From Chiua virens (lineage: Eukaryota > Basidiomycota > Agaricomycetes > Boletales > Boletaceae): a DNA stretch of 64,000 nt. The translations under genes were made by a program, and so were the position numbers. The stretch is from contig JAHNUO010000016.1 in the NCBI GenBank assembly GCA_019787685.1, positions 868,001 through 932,000 on the forward strand. Direction: 5' to 3'. The notes beneath the pieces are model-generated. The model had not been told where the DNA came from and did not search any database. It was given only the letters and a program-made list of their open reading frames with translations. Positions 62,542-64,000 of this stretch are shown here, one piece after another. Each line of letters begins with the position of its first letter. Position 1 is the stretch's first letter.

Positions 62542-62549
62542 TTATATAC
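62542..62549 (-). promoter_or_regulatory. TATA box of the DUF6533-type gene
   Basis: tatataag on the minus strand, about 115 bp upstream of the start codon at 62427. Confidence 0.5.
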
Positions 62550-63090
62550 ATTACTTTCTGTTTTGACCCCGGGCCTGAGCTTAGGATGTACCGACGGCCA
62601 AATGGATCTAGTTGGGGTGCATCTCTGAGTGCCTAGATTCAGCAACGGCCGAGAAAAACGGAGCGTGGCAATTGTTGTTACGTGGCAGCATCTCTGCTGG
62701 CAGACTATAAGCAAACAGGGTGTTGACATACGCCACAGTGACATTGAACATTCACCCCATCCTTGATGATGTGTCTCCTTTGCCATCGTTCCTGGGCTTC
62801 CGGAAGGAGTGAAAGAGTAATCTTTTCAGTGTCTCTTAGATAATCACTCACAATTTGCACGCATGCTGGACTCGGATATTCTGAATGGACGTAGGGATAA
62901 GGACAAAACCCAACGGACACATCGAATCTGTCTCCATTGTCATTGTCAGTCGTGTGTCATGACGACATGGGACGCAGTTGATTGCTTTCTCCGCTGAAAA
63001 TGATAGGCACATTCGCGATTAAACGACTGTAACGTGGCTATAAATTACTGTCGTAACCCAATATCCTTCCTGACATTGTTGATCCTTGAC
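62550..63090. other. Intergenic, divergent promoter region
   Basis: A minus-strand open frame (62705..62920) has no recognisable content. A tataaat at about 63042 faces the possible small gene to the right. Nothing else seen. Confidence 0.4.
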
Positions 63091-63430
63091 ATGTAAGTAC
63101 TTGTGTATAACAATCATCATAACGTGTCACTTACTGACTAGGTCTCGTCCACGGATGTGTGTCGATGGCAAAAGGCGGCTTACGCGAGTGATGATAGCAA
63201 TCCCAGCCGTTGAGCTCTGGGGCAGTTCGTCCCTCTCGTCCCTCAGCATCAATAGCTCAAGAAAGATTGACAGAAACCTGACTCGTCGCTTCGAAGTCAA
63301 CAAAGCCTTGAGAATCGAGGGGATAAACCATGACATCCCACGCATGCGTGCCACCGACGGAGAACTTGAAGGCTTTCGGCTCTCAGGCTGGTCAAAACCA
63401 CGCATTCACCCACAAGTCAGCCTGGCCTAG
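63091..63430 (+). CDS. Possible small gene with start codon split by an intron
   Basis: A textbook intron (gtaagt at 63093, ctgactag ending at 63141) interrupts the triplet AT|G. Splicing creates ATG TCT CGT CCA CGG and an open frame of 96 codons to TAG 63428..63430 (MSRPRMCVDGKRRLTRVMIA at the start, KPRIHPQVSLA at the end). A tataaat lies about 50 bp upstream. No domain is recognised. It could also be the 5' untranslated intron of a longer transcript. Confidence 0.3.
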
Positions 63431-63646
63431 GCACCGATTGATACCTCGGTGTTGTCGATTCATCTAGCGTCAATTGTAACCTCCCACCAAATGGCGTGGT
63501 GTCCTGATGCAAGCCCTGAGTAGAAGGAGTCCTGGAGTGTCTGGGAAAACAAATTTATCATAGTACATAGATGGGGCCGCTGATTACTAAGTACAAACCA
63601 CTAGACTTTGAGTTTAGTTGGTCTTCCGACTCCGTTCACTGCCCAT

Positions 63647-64000
63647 ATGTCTCTATGCCGTGGTCCTGTATTTCTATTTTCCCGTGGAACTCCACTTAGA
63701 CTGCACCTCCGAACTCTTAGAACCAATTTCCAGGGACTTCGCGGTCATCAGAGACAAATTTTTAATTTCGCTCGAAAATCCAAGCATGCCACGAAGCCTG
63801 AACATGACGAAGATGAACTCTTCCATCCATTTTCAAAGTCACCATTTCCTGCAGTCAAGGCTCGCGGAGAAGCCATTCGTTCCCTTGCTCCCTGTCCCGT
63901 TTGTTCCTCTGATCATGCCAGCCATGATGGCACCGAGAAAAACCCGTCGGGAGTCAAGTTCGAGTGTCCCGACTGTGGTTGGCCGACTCATTGCAGCAGA
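63647..64000 (+). CDS. MSS51: MSS51-like mitochondrial protein, 5' part only
   Basis: Runs off the right edge after 118 codons. It starts MSLCRGPVFLFSRGTPLRLH and continues LRTLRTNFQGLRGHQRQIF, an Arg/Ser/Leu-rich stretch typical of a mitochondrial presequence. Then FHPFSKSPFPAVKARGEAIR and APCPVC..(18 residues)..KFECPDCGWPTHCS, the paired CxxC pattern of the MSS51 N-terminal zinc-binding region. In yeast MSS51 controls COX1 mRNA translation and assembly; the role here is inferred from that. No intron is seen in the visible part. Confidence 0.65.
   Translation, partial: MSLCRGPVFLFSRGTPLRLHLRTLRTNFQGLRGHQRQIFNFARKSKHATKPEHDEDELFHPFSKSPFPAVKARGEAIRSLAPCPVCSSDHASHDGTEKNPSGVKFECPDCGWPTHCSR

Noticed and set aside
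1..64000. tRNA, rRNA or CRISPR arrays
   Set aside because: I saw no cloverleaf-type T-loop box with matching stems, no rRNA sequence and no regularly spaced repeats; a covariance-model scan would be needed to exclude tRNAs.

Overview
The window looks like chromosomal DNA of a basidiomycete fungus, most likely an Agaricomycete. Genes carry many short introns (about 40-75 bp, mostly GT-AG, often with a CTGAC/CTGAT branch site). The orthologues recognised are fungal housekeeping genes. Several families seen here are typical of mushroom-forming fungi: DUF6533-type membrane proteins, WD40 fragments, DUF3684-type HATPase giants and lineage-specific membrane proteins. All calls come from reading the sequence; no database search was possible.

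Layout. Positions 1-20.2 kb are an accessory block, all on the minus strand. It holds two tandem copies of a large GHKL-ATPase (DUF3684/sacsin-like) gene with a zincin-like HExxH tail (1-6.1 and 6.6-12.8 kb). Next come two tandem copies of a multi-pass membrane protein gene (13.2-15.5 and 17.6-20.2 kb). Between them lies a small chimeric gene (15.9-17.1 kb) of serial micro-exons ending in a duplicated tail of the membrane-protein family. Positions 20.2-22.3 kb are decayed and hold a WD40 pseudogene fragment.

Positions 22.7-30.6 kb are a plus-strand housekeeping block: EMC2 (with an apparent 4-bp frameshift), a small minus-strand coiled-coil gene, SEC11, and a Zn2Cys6 transcription factor. Positions 30.6-37.0 kb are gene-poor, with a MITE-like foldback. 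Positions 37.0-40.9 kb carry a glutathione S-transferase, a DHH-type exopolyphosphatase, ISD11 and RCF1. A degraded protein kinase gene follows (41.7-43.4 kb), then a coiled-coil hypothetical gene (43.9-46.2 kb), a 3.4-kb gene-poor stretch, a large Ser-rich coiled-coil gene (49.6-53.5 kb) and the cohesin subunit SCC3 (53.8-58.8 kb, minus). The right end holds an FAD-monooxygenase pseudogene, a DUF6533-type membrane protein, a possible small gene and the 5' end of an MSS51-like gene running off the edge.

The genes do not form one pathway. There is a loose ER-membrane theme (EMC2, SEC11) and a mitochondrial theme (ISD11, RCF1, MSS51-like). The most unusual parts are the HATPase/HExxH tandem pair and the micro-exon chimera inside the membrane-gene duplication.
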